A program made the translations under genes and the position numbers. A DNA stretch of 64,000 nucleotides from Sorghum bicolor (taxonomy: Eukaryota; Streptophyta; Magnoliopsida; Poales; Poaceae): contig NC_012873.2 of the NCBI RefSeq assembly GCF_000003195.3, positions 7,649,894-7,713,893 on the forward strand, in the 5' to 3' direction. Under the pieces are notes generated by a model that did no database searches, was not told the DNA's origin, and worked only from the letters and a program-made list of their open reading frames with translations. Below, piece after piece: positions 1 to 10,643 of this stretch; positions within the stretch are counted from its first letter, which is position 1, and each line of letters begins with the position of its first letter.

Positions 1-1103
1 TACCTGACCTTATAGGAATTTTCCATATGATGGATCCCATACTCCTTCAAATCCCAACTAACTCCGTAACTCCCAACTAAGTTTTTCTACATGACAACAT
101 AATAGAGGCTTGCTTCCATATGGTGTGTGTTACAAGTGAGAGGGGCACCTCTATTTAAATCTTAGAGAGTAAGGAGGTGGGCCCCTGAATCCATGTGATG
201 GATCCCTACTTCTTCAGATCAAACTGACTCAACTCCCACAACAAAGGTTGATCACCACTATATTTCCTTGCATGTGTAAAAGATTGAGGTGGTTTGGACT
301 TTGAGGGATTTCAAGGGACATGGGGGAGGTCAGCCAACCCACCATTGACCCACTATGGCCCCATCTTCTGTGTGGTGGTTCTTCACTTGGTAACAGATGA
401 GGGTACACTAGGGATTGGTAGATTTGAGTTGATTGCCTTGTGGGCCCATGGATCCATATGATAGCTACTCTAAACCTTTGATCTTTCGACTTGAATCCCA
501 TGGTTGGATGAGCTCCTTATTGTGTTTCTTCATTGTGGACCAAAGTTGGGGGTGGTTGGCTTTGGTGGACCATCGAGCGACGCCATAGGGGGTCGGGCAA
601 CCATGGATTGGTCCCAAATAAGCCCTGCATGTGTTAGTCTTCCAAAATGTATAGATTTTATATTTTTTACAATATTTTAAATATATGATGTGCATTTTTA
701 TCTTAGATGTTGACTCTATTCATGGTGGAATTGAGCATTTAATTGCCTTCAGCACCTACCACAACTATCCATGGGTGAGCTAGAAATAAAGAAAAGCAAT
801 AATCTAAGTACCAAGATTACACTAGAGATCACTACTCTAATCTAGTACTTAAAAGTATACTAGAGCACTCAAACAGTTAAGCGATGAATCCGTAAACAAT
901 AGAAGATAATAATTACTCAATGCTTCTCAAAGAGCCATAGAAGAATCCCGATTGCTTACTCAAATGGAGACCACATCCACCGAGGTACAAGTCGGGAGAG
1001 TGCTGACAGACCTCACACTTCCACAACACTGGCCCCCCTCTCTTCCCACTACTGGAGGGGTAGAGCTTCGTCTTGATAAAAGTGTGGACTCCTCTAAGCT
1101 TGT
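1..1103. other. Gene-free repeat-derived stretch
   Basis: I see no gene here; short open frames on both strands lack any recognisable domain or splice structure. A short motif built around ATGGATCC recurs near 25-38, 191-205 and 446-460, which suggests decayed repetitive DNA. Bases 720-1100 look like degraded retrotransposon sequence but carry no diagnostic terminus that I can place. Confidence 0.4.
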
Positions 1104-1935
1104 GATAGTCTTTACTTTCGTTGCAAGAGGTAGGCGTTGTTACGACTACTTTAAAATGGTTGCGTTTAGTTGATAAAATCGCAACGAATTCATTTCGTTG
1201 CAAGGACCTTTCGCTACTCAGTTTTCTGCAACGGTTGCCGACGAAAGTGATATTATGGAATTTGGTACATGTTGCCACGCTTTTGGCCTTATTACAATTA
1301 TTTTTGACTATAGCAGAAGTGGGATTTTCTAGTAATGACTGCTCATTGGCCTACCATTTTAGAGCACCATCTAGGGCTACTGAAGATAGTATGCCCCTCC
1401 CCCAAACCTAACCCTTGCTGAGATAGGAAAGATAAGGTCATGTGGCATTCGTCCATTGTCTAAAAAATTGGACATTGAGAAAATTTTCATCCGGTGCAAT
1501 ATAAGAACTATGTATGAGTATATATACTAGGACCATGCATCACAAAAGAAAAGGTAACTTATTTAGCTAACTAGATATCATTGCCCACAGAGCTAGTGGC
1601 TTTTACGGTCATCATCAAAGGCACATAGGGCGAGGGTGTTTGCAATTGTGTCCTCCTATTCGTGTCTTTTCAGTGCTATTTTCAAGCTTCAATGAGCATC
1701 ACTTCTAATCGATATTTTCTTCTTTTGTAATTTAATAATTTGTAGAAAATCATTAATTCATTGAAAACTTGCCCTAGCCATACTTGATTATTAAGTAAAT
1801 TGATAAAATGGAAAGGCGCCTCAATAATAATTCATTTGTGGAGATAGCTAGAAGCCTTCTTTTTTCTACAGGTATAGGGATCTCTTCTTCCACAAGATCG
1901 TACCTCTGTCAGGAACTGAGCCGGTCAATGGGCTT
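1104..1935. repeat. Segmental duplication, copy X (partner at 35.17-35.97 kb)
   Basis: This block aligns by eye over about 0.8 kb with 35,166-35,975. Both share GTGATAGTCTTTACTTT, a CAACGAATTCATT stretch, the CTAGGGCTAC segment near 1,372, the ACTATGTATGAG segment near 1,508 and the AAAATGGAAAGGCGCC segment near 1,805. Its first part ends at about 1,337 with a degenerate CACTA-type terminus (GGATTTTCTAGTAATG), whose intact form is at 35,371-35,386. The partner lies just downstream of cysteine-rich-peptide gene A, but no peptide gene is present here. Confidence 0.75.
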
Positions 1936-2875
1936 CCAAGCTGGGCCATCAGATGTCGCTTGTCTTATCAGCTCTACTTTTTCTGCCAGTCAGCGGTGTT
2001 TTTCTGTCACAATAAATCAGTCATCAGTAATTTTAGCCATGACTTTTTAGACCAGCGAACAGACTCTTTGAACACTCGGCGACAAATTTGCATTAGAAAT
2101 TCTAAACTATTTGTAAATCACCCAACCACTTCTATATTTTCTCTCTCTTGTACATACATTTGTATTAGGAACCCTTTCAAACTAAATTTGTATATGCAGT
2201 AATATAAAGTTTATATACGCTTGTCTCTTGTACCCTACCTACTTTATATATACACATAACATGTTCATCATGTCCAAATTATTTTAAACACTTTCTATGC
2301 ATCGCTAGCTAGGTATCCCCTAGTTGAAGTGGTCTTTTTACTTGAACTACTCGAAAGGAGGAATAAGAACCATTGCAATTTTAGAACTTGTCATTTTTTT
2401 CATCTACCATTTGATCAAAGATGGAGTTGATGAGTTGAATCGCTTTATTCCTTTCGCTTGAACTTATCATCCAGAATTAGTTGTACTTTTCCAACCATAG
2501 AACAGTGTTTTTCTCTCGGCATCAACATTAGCCGCAAAAACAATCTGCTGTAGTCGCATACACATATATAATTCGATGCCTGATTGCTTCCTATCACACT
2601 TATAGGGAAAAAGTTGTGAAACATTAATGTCCTGTAACAAATATTTTTTTAATATATTCATAAATACTTGGTTGCTACACCTACTGGGAAGTAGGTGTGA
2701 ACATAAAATTTGTAGTTGAATTTACTAGGATTCCCAACAAGTTCTAAAACTTTGTAGTTAAAACTTTTTCCACCTAAGATCGTTTAGGAGCCAAAATATT
2801 AAATGCAATACGAGACTTCTAAATAAAAGTGAATAACACGCCGGGCAAGAGCTTAGGCCCTCCGCAGTGTGTAGC
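1936..2875. other. Gene-free interval with a second duplicated fragment
   Basis: No gene is recognised. Bases about 2,196-2,330 (motifs TGTCTCTTGTACCCTACCTA and CATGTTCATCATGTCC) match 38,985-39,065 plus 39,310-39,360. In that copy a Tourist MITE has been inserted, so this is a MITE-free paralogous site. The last bases before 2,876 form the left flank of the CACTA element. Confidence 0.5.
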
Positions 2876-2878
2876 TTA

Positions 2879-3122
2879 CACTGCTGCATGATCGGGCATT
2901 AGCACCGGTCGGGAAGGGCCTGTTGCCCCGGTTCCCGAGCCGGTGCTGCCCTTCCGGAACTAAAGGCCCACCCTTTAGTCCCGGTTCGGCCAACCGGGGC
3001 TAAAGGCCCCCCCTTTAACACCGGTTGGTAACACCAACCGGTGTTAAAGGGTCCTGCCAGGGCTGCCACGTTGCAGGACCCTTTAACACCGGTTGGTGTT
3101 ACCAACCGGTGTTAAAGGGTTT
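2879..3122. repeat. Left terminal inverted repeat and subterminal repeat cluster
   Basis: After the diverged CACTG terminus come repeated TTTAGTCCCGGTT / TTTAACACCGGTT units in both orientations. Bases 3,011-3,057 and 3,073-3,119 are perfect 47-bp inverted arms with a 15-base loop, and each arm is itself nearly palindromic. In characterised En/Spm elements such clusters bind the element's DNA-binding transposition protein; that role is inferred here. Confidence 0.85.
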
Positions 3123-3416
3123 CTTTTTCTTTTTTTTAGTTCACTTCTTCGGTTCTGTTTATTGTTTATATATAATATATAATAATAGGTTTTTCAATAC
3201 ATGTTTTGCTGATACAATAATATATTTATATTACACGCATATTAAGCATATATAAATGAAAATTGTAGGCTAAGCTTAATAGTTAAGCTTTGCCTATAAT
3301 AAAATGAATAGACCACATCAAAAATTAAATAGATATGTAAAAAGCTTTATATATATATAGTTTTATATGTACAAAATTCGTAACACATATATACATAGAG
3401 TTTGTTCTCCCAATGT
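3123..3416. other. AT-rich 3' spacer between Ulp1-fusion gene and left end
   Basis: No gene. This is AT-rich sequence downstream of the stop codon of the minus-strand Ulp1 fusion, and probably includes its 3' untranslated region and polyadenylation site. No unambiguous signal was chosen. Confidence 0.4.
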
Positions 3417-6400
3417 CTACAAACGATACAAATGATCATCGTTGTTTGGTATAAGAGTTTCGTTGCCGTTGAAGTGAAACTCGCCGTTTGGATTGATCAC
3501 TTGGTCGCGGAGAAATCCTGCTATCGTCTCTTGGATAGCTTTGATTCGGTCTTGTTGTAGGACCTTTTCCCTCAGCCATTCCGTCTTTAATTTGAAATAA
3601 ATAAAAAAGGTATTAGTTATCTAAGTTATTCAATATAATTCAGGAGATAATGAAAAGAGACATGTAACGTACTCTGAGCGTCTCTGTGGGTGTTTGATTG
3701 ACTTGTGCCATCATGAATTTGCACACGTAATATGCACATAGATTGTTCCCTCCTTCTTGTCTTAAACACCACTGTACGATGTATATATATATAAAAATAT
3801 TCATAACCACGACAATAAGAAGGCTAAAAGTTAGCGAAAGTTTGTTAGCTAGTAGAACTTACTTGTGGATGTATTAAGCGGCGCTTTACATCCACTGAGA
3901 TGTTCACGGTCAATGAATCTTTCCCAAACCCTATACACAGCCATTGTGGATCGTGAACTAATAATTACAGAGTCATATTATGATATTTTTGTAGCTGAGA
4001 TCGACATTACGTACCTTTGAATAATGTTTACCATTTGTTGATAATTTTCTTGTGGTTTTCTCATTGAGTCAAAGATTATCAATCGGTTCTTGGGAATTTC
4101 AATGACCATGAGTATCCAGTGAAAGCTGTTTACACACACATATATAGGGTCAGTCCTATAATGTAAAATAAAATATGCATGCACTTAATAACTATATAAC
4201 TCACTCGAAGTTGAAGGGGAAGAGTATTTTTTGTTTTTCTTTTTGGTTTACAAAGAACCTCATAAGATTGGTGCAGATTTCTGTCTCATAATCTGCTGTC
4301 CACACTGCCTGCGGAGCCTTGAAAACAATATAAGGGTCAACGAACCCAATACTATTGTCATTTCTCATTCTGAGCTCTCTCATTTGGTGCCTGCATATAT
4401 ACATACAAATCCTAAGTGTGTAAGGATTATATACATGTAATTAAAGAAGTTAGAAGTATAATAAAAAGGAAAAATACTTACAGACAAAAGCAGCTGACAA
4501 GAGATTTGTCAAGAGCGTCGAGGTGGCATAATTGGTGCAATTCTTCGAACTGCACGTATATGAGGTCATCTCCACGGAAGTAGTGATGTTGTCTAATACG
4601 AACAGAAATCCAATTCTCTCCCCTTTTAGACGCCTCAATGCACCATTTGTTTATTGCAAACATTTGTGTGCCGAGCTCGTGTAAACGCTTAGGGTCGAAT
4701 AGACTCCTGCCCGGTTCATATCTTGCCCTCCATTGATCAACTACCTCGGCTTTTTCAAATGTATGACATCCAAGAATGGCGGTAATTTCTTCTATATTTA
4801 AACCGCTCTGTCCAAAGTAACTCTCAAGCGAGTCTAGCTCAGACAACGCTAAGGATTTCTTTGGCATCAAGTCTTCATTTGAGCCGTATTGATTTGACAC
4901 AATCAAAGGGGGCACCGGTTTTGATACTTCTCCGAGCTGTGGGACCCCCTTTCCTACTCTCTTCTTAGTAGGCTGTGAAGACTTGACCAGAGACCGCTCA
5001 TAGTCCGAAAGTGCTGGCTTTTTCTGAGCTTCGCGTTGCTTCTTTTGATGGTCCGCCACCTTCTGCCTCAGTTCCGATGGCTTCACATAAAAGTACGGCT
5101 TTTCTGGGTTAAGCCGTTTTTTCCTTTCCTCCTTTATTTTATCAAAAAATTGTTGGACCTCAGCTTTAGATGTAGCAATTACCTCCTCTTCACTCTTTTC
5201 GTAAGGTAATTTTTCTGGCGTCTTAGCTCTCTTTGCTGAGGCAGCCTTCTTTGGAGGTGGGACCGATGACTTCGGTCCTTCTTGGACGGACCGCTTCTTA
5301 CTACCTCGCTTTGGAGGCGAGGGGACCGACCGTGCACTCTTTGGAGAGGGCGGTGCAGGCGGTGGAGGGGGTGGGGCCGATCTTTTTGGCGTTGGAGAAC
5401 GCGGTGGAGGACTTGGAGAACGCGGTGGAGGAGTTGGAGACCTCAGTGGAGGAGGTGGAGACCGTGGTGGAGGCGGTGGCGGGGTCGGTGTGGCCGCCGC
5501 AGGTGTTGGAGGAGATCCAGCATTGTCACCGCCCGCAGCACTATGATGCGCTGGGGAGAGAACTGGACTTAGGTTGGAGGAGTCCCTGCAAAGAAAACAA
5601 TTACAAGTTTTGTGAGTAAACTTTTTTTAAATTTCAATACATAATAAATAATATAAGAAGTAAAATCACACACAAACCTATGCTGAGGAATAATTATGAA
5701 GCGCTTGCGCCAACAAATAAATGTCTTCTCAGCTTCACCTAAGGTCTTCTCTCCGTCTCCCCCTTCTATGTCTAGTGGCACATTGCCACAACCTTTCTCA
5801 ACCCTATCAACCGAGACGCTAGCATATCCACCAGGTACTGGTCGATTATGGATTCTTGGAGTGCCCGTTCGGTCGATAGGGTTGACAACAGCGATAGCCA
5901 CCTTTTTGGTGGCATTCCCATCTGGTACATGCAGCTCACAGGTAGTAAAAGCCTCTGTGACATCATCCACGGGGAAGTGTAGCTTCGTGTCATCCTGAAT
6001 GGTTGGTACTTCCGTGGATGCGCAGCTGCTTTTCAACTGGCCTGGGGGGCTAACATTGACCTCAGGCTGTGATGTACCTTGCCCTTTCGTCATTTGACTA
6101 AGTGCTGCTTGCACTTGCCTTTGAATCTCTGCCTGCATCCATTCTTCACGAGCTTTCTCGCGCTCTTGTGACTGCAGAACAAAAGCTTCCAGGCGGCGGA
6201 TCCGCTCTGCCTCCTCATCCTTCTTTCTCTGGCGGCTTCTGTAGGTATCTTGATCGGCTTGGAATGATTGCAGCCACGGAACTGCCCCATAGCCTCTCGT
6301 ACGCCCACCGTGCTCAGGATTTTCAAGCGCATAGGTGAGTTCATCCTTCTCCCTGTTAGGCCTGAACTCACCAGACTGAACCGCCTCTCGTGCCCGGACT

Positions 6401-7448
6401 AGTCTCTCTGCTGCTCTAGAGATTTCTTGGCCCCAAACTAGCGCCCCGGTGTCTGGGTCCACGCTTCCCCCATGACCGTAGAACCAATGCTTGGAGCGCT
6501 CGCTCCAATTCTTTGCTATTGTCTCGGGTGTGACCCCCCTAGCAAGCATCTCCTGTTCCATTCGGTCCCACTTGGGAGCAGCACTCTTATAACCACCTGA
6601 TCCCATATGATGGTGGTATGCCTTTTTACTGGCATTCTCTTTGTTTCTATTGGCTCGTTCCTCGCCCTCTTCTGATGTTTTGTACTGCACAAAGTCATCC
6701 CAGAAGGCCCTCAGCTTTACATATTGCTTGAGGTTGAAATCTGGAGTCTCGTTTTTCTTGACATATTTATTGTACAAAGACTTCTTCCAATTCTGGAAGA
6801 GTACTGCCATCTTCTTCATAGTCCAGTCATAAATTCGCACCTTCAACTCTTCATCGTTGGTGTCGAAGGTGAAAACGTCTGTGACGGCTTTCCAAACTAA
6901 CTCCTTGTCACGATCAGAGACAAAACTGATCTCAGGAGCATCTCGCTTCTCTCTCCATTCACGACAACTGATCGGTATTTGATCTCTCACAAGATATCCA
7001 CAGTGATTAACATATTTATTTGCATGCTCACCAAGTGGTCTGCCTGTAGCTATCTCAAACTCAGAGATTACATAGCGGCCCTCCAACGGCTTCTTTGGTC
7101 CTCGTGGAGGTACGCTTCTCCCCGTAGAGGTCGATCCAGAAGGCTACACGTACATATAGAAACAAAAATACTAAATTAATAACCAAGTAATAAGTCTAAA
7201 ACCTAATGTAAGAGATGCATTATTTATATATGTTTACATTTACATACCTCGCCAGTATTTTCTTCTTGTTGCACGACAAGTTGTTGCTCAGGGGCATTGC
7301 CCTCTTGTTGCTCAGTAGGATTACCTTGCATGATGTCGTGGTAATCAGCAAAGTACTGACTACCGTCGTCGATCATATTTTGAATGGCATCTTCCATATA
7401 ATCAGGATCATCATGAGGACGATCAGCCATTTCTATGTCTGCAACCAT
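3417..7448 (-). CDS. CACTA transposon protein: Transposase_24 (Ptta/En/Spm) fused to Ulp1-like cysteine protease
   Basis: Model of eight exons: 7448-7248, 7143-5678, 5585-4482, 4390-4205, 4125-4015, 3930-3863, 3771-3673, 3584-3417. The product is about 1,130 residues. Exon 2 carries a Transposase_24-like region ending in a charged helical segment. Exon 3 opens with a proline-rich linker of repeated RSPxPPP units and a Lys-rich stretch. Exons 5-7 form a C48 (SUMO-protease-like) domain: His in FHWIL, Asp in IIFDSM, the LRQ glutamine, and Cys in NNLCAYYVC, so the triad is visible. Splice phases agree at every junction except around exon 6 (68 nt), which enters in phase 2 and leaves in phase 1, although exon 7 needs phase 0; a 1-nt indel there is likely. 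The true start may be the second Met, six codons in, because GGTTGCAG just before it resembles an acceptor. Such fusions occur in grass CACTA elements; the protease's role in transposition is not established. Confidence 0.8.
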
Positions 7449-7510
7449 ACATATATATATATTCTATATAAGATAAGAAATACACTAATACTACTACAAA
7501 TGAAAGTGTT

Positions 7511-8100
7511 GGAGTGCTCTAAAAATAATACTAGGATCTTTTAAGCCAAGTAATACATTAGAATAAAAAACAATACTAGAATAATATATAGTACAAACAA
7601 TAATATATACAAAACCCTACTAGACTAGAATTTGGTGGGTAAACACTATTAGAATATATTAAGCCAAGTAATAGACTAGAATTCATAAAGTATATACTAA
7701 AATATAATACTACAAAATAATACAAGAATAATATTAATATACTACAAATATACTATAATTTATAACAATTCAAAACACTACAATGTATACTAGCTAGAAT
7801 GGAGTGCTCTAAAAATTAATACTAGAATCTTTTAAGCCAAGTAATACACTAGAATAATATACTAAAAAACAATACTAGAATAATATAGTACAAACAATAA
7901 TATATACAAAACACTACTAGAATAAATTTGGTAGGTAAACACTACTAGAATATATTAAGCCAAGTAATAGACTAGAATAATCTAAATCTAATTCATAAAG
8001 TATTTACTAAAATATAATACTACAAAATAATACAAGAATAATATTAATATACTACAAATATATTATATATAATTTATAACAATTCAAAACATTACACATG
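7511..8100. repeat. Direct duplication, about 290-bp period, two copies
   Basis: GGAGTGCTCTAAAAAT begins at 7,511 and again at 7,801. The following AT-rich sequence (TTTTAAGCCAAGTAATA, GGTAAACACTA, AATACAAGAATAATATTAATATACTAC) is repeated with small indels. It lies inside the CACTA element, upstream of the Ulp1-fusion gene. Confidence 0.8.
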
Positions 8101-8588
8101 TATACTATAGCAGTTAGCTAGAATAATATACTAAAACTATTACATATACTAGCTAGCATTCACATTACTATCACATGTATACTCTATAATTTTTATGTAT
8201 ATATATATACTTAATATACTAGCATTTTATTATTATTTTTAGTGTATATATATATACATGCAAATCACTAAATAAATTGTAGAGTCCCATATATATATAA
8301 AAACTGCGCAGCAGTACTAGTAGTGCCATATATATATATATATATATACACTGCGCATGCAGTGATGATCTTGGTTTAATTAGGAGAGAGCGTGCAGTGT
8401 ATACGTGGGGCCGGACGGCGGCGCGCGGCGGCAGCGCAGACGGTGGTCGACGGTGGTCGACGGCGGCGCTGGAGACGGTGGTGGACGGCGGCGGCGTCGC
8501 TCTGCTCGACGAACGAACGGCGGCGGCGAAGACGAAGGGCTCGGCTCGACGAAGACGAAGGAACTGTTCAGATCCAGGGCTCCTGCGC

Positions 8589-8598
8589 ACATATATAG
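8589..8598 (-). promoter_or_regulatory. Candidate TATA box of the Ulp1-fusion gene
   Basis: CTATATATGT on the minus strand lies directly downstream (in the direction of transcription) of the middle subterminal-repeat cluster and upstream of the GC-rich leader. Position and sequence fit a TATA element, but the motif is near-palindromic and AT-rich DNA is common here. Confidence 0.35.
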
Positions 8599-8605
8599 AG
8601 GCAGA

Positions 8606-8852
8606 CCCTTTAACACCGGTCCGTGGCTGGAACCGGTGCTAAAGGGTCTTTAACACCGGCTGGTAACACGAGCCGGTGCTAAAGGGTCACCCTTTAACAC
8701 CGGCTCGTGTTACCAGCCGGTGCTAAAGGGACACTTTAGCACCGGTTCCAGCCACGGACCGGTGCTAAAGGGTCCTAGGCGGGCTCGGGCGGGGTCCTGA
8801 AATTTTCAGGACCCTTTAGCACCGGTTCCCACTATGGGCCGGTGCTAAAGGC
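8606..8852. repeat. Internal (third) subterminal-type repeat cluster
   Basis: Units of CCTTTAACACCGG...CCGGTGCTAAAGGG, identical in style to those at both element ends, occur here 6 kb from either end. Bases 8,606-8,772 make one imperfect palindrome of about 167 bp centred near 8,690, with two nested unit pairs. Beyond 8,852 the sequence goes into a T-run and TTAGTTTAGGG, much as the left end cluster does at 3,120-3,140. No CACTA terminus is seen on either side. Confidence 0.85.
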
Positions 8853-9240
8853 CCATTTTTTTAGTTTAGGGTTTTTCAATTGTTTTATATATACAGTTTA
8901 TATTATAAATTGTATAGTAAATTAAATATTTTGCATAATGTTTTTTAAATAGTGACATATATTGTAATTTGTTTTAATGTACACATGAAAATTTTTAAAC
9001 TTAAATATCTTATTGTATTTTTATAATTTACAATGATTTTGTAAGAAATGTTTAGTATTTTGTTAATGCAAAAATATATTATTCCAATAAATTTACAAAA
9101 ACTATATCCAATGAACTGGAAATTTATTTTCACATCATATTGACGTAAAACTTTTTATTTTTGTTATTTATTACTAGGAATGCTACTTGGGTATAATTTT
9201 CATCAAATAAAAAATCATATAAAAATATATATCTTGATGA
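8853..9240. other. AT-rich internal spacer of the CACTA element
   Basis: No gene seen. It separates the middle repeat cluster from the 679-bp tandem repeat downstream of the transposase gene. Confidence 0.4.
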
Positions 9241-10643
9241 ACACACCCTTTGACCGAACCCTAGATTGTCCCAAATGGAACAGTCATGAATACAAAGTTT
9301 GCTACACTCATCAAGTTCTACATTTTGTCTAATGGTCAACTTTTCATTTGGAAAAGTTTGAACCACTGAATTTTGAATTTTCATGGAACTCATAGCCACG
9401 CAGCGGTTTCGGAACCCTACATGGTCTCGAATGGAAAAGTCATGAATACCAATATTGTTCCACTCATCAAAATCTACATTTCATATATAGACCATTTTTG
9501 CATTTGACAAAGTTTTGGGAAGGTGTAGTTGAAAATCCACAATTGACACATATAGTTTCATATAGTTTGTGTGAGAACTTAGAATTGGTGGGTATTGTTA
9601 ACTTAGATTTTCTCAAATGGAAAAGTTGTGTATATAAAAAGTTTAGATCTTGAAGATATCTAACAACTTGGTATTCAAAATATTTTCATTTGAAGTAATT
9701 TAGTTTGTCATTTGACCAAGTTTGACCGAAACCCGTCTTGGATTTTATAGAAATGTAACTAGAATTGGCTCAAAATTATCCAAATGGAAAAATGGACAAT
9801 ATATAAAATATAGATTTTGATGATCTCTAACAACTTTGTATTCAAACTTTTTTCATTTCAAGTCATCAAATGGGCTATTTGACCAAGTTTGACCAAAGTC
9901 AAAGCATTGGTTTTTACAAACACACCCTTTGACCGAACCCTAGATTGTCCCAAATGGAACAGTCATGAATACAAAGTTTGCTACACTCATCAAGTTCTAC
10001 ATTTTGTCTAATGGTCAACTTTTCATTTGGAAAAGTTTGAACCACTGAATTTTGAATTTTCATGGAACTCATAGCCACGCAGCGGTTTCGGAACCCTACA
10101 TGGTCTCGAATGGAAAAGTCATGAATACCAATATTGTTCCACTCATCAAAATCTACATTTCATATATAGACCATTTTTGCATTTGACAAAGTTTTGGGAA
10201 GGTGTAGTTGAAAATCCACAATTGACACATATAGTTTCATATAGTTTGTGTGAGAACTTAGAATTGGTGGGTATTGTTAACTTAGATTTTCTCAAATGGA
10301 AAAGTTGTGTATATAAAAAGTTTAGATCTTGAAGATATCTAACAACTTGGTATTCAAAATATTTTCATTTGAAGTAATTTAGTTTGTCATTTGACCAAGT
10401 TTGACCGAAACCCGTCTTGGATTTTATAGAAATGTAACTAGAATTGGCTCAAAATTATCCAAATGGAAAAATGGACAATATATAAAATATAGATTTTGAT
10501 GATCTCTAACAACTTTGTATTCAAACTTTTTTCATTTCAAGTCATCAAATGGGCTATTTGACCAAGTTTGACCAAAGTCAAAGCATTGGTTTTTACAAAC
10601 ACACCCTTTGACCGAACCCTAGATTGTCCCAAATGGAAAAGTC
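9241..10643. repeat. 679-bp tandem repeat, two full copies plus the start of a third
   Basis: ACACACCCTTTGACCGAACC starts at 9,241, 9,920 and 10,599, giving an exact period of 679 bp twice. I see no difference between copy 1 and copy 2 by eye. The third copy breaks off after about 45 bp, exactly where the transposase reading frame ends (10,642). The unit contains many short TTTGACCAAGTTTGACC and AAATGGAAAA(A/G) motifs and no coding potential. Confidence 0.92.

Larger units (their letters stand above)
7449..8605. other. Upstream/leader region of the Ulp1-fusion gene
   Basis: No gene. The stretch is AT-rich up to about 8,380, then strongly GC-rich (CGG/CGACGG repeats, 8,400-8,580), then a TATA-like motif beside the middle repeat cluster. 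GC-rich open frames here exist in several overlapping frames and look like composition artefacts. I read it as promoter plus 5' leader, possibly with an intron, for the minus-strand gene starting at 7,448. Confidence 0.45.

Noticed and set aside
3011..3122. CRISPR-like regularly spaced palindromic repeats in the CACTA subterminal clusters
   Set aside because: Units are inverted and direct copies of a transposase-binding motif without unique spacers, in a plant transposon context.
5233..5619. Plus-strand open frames rich in Val/Glu or Arg/Trp opposite the proline-rich linker
   Set aside because: They are antisense shadows of the GC-rich proline-codon repeat in exon 3 of the Ulp1-fusion gene.
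8219..8653. Several overlapping Arg/Ala/Ser-rich open frames on both strands
   Set aside because: They arise from a CGG-rich leader next to the middle repeat cluster; no domain, and frames overlap on both strands.
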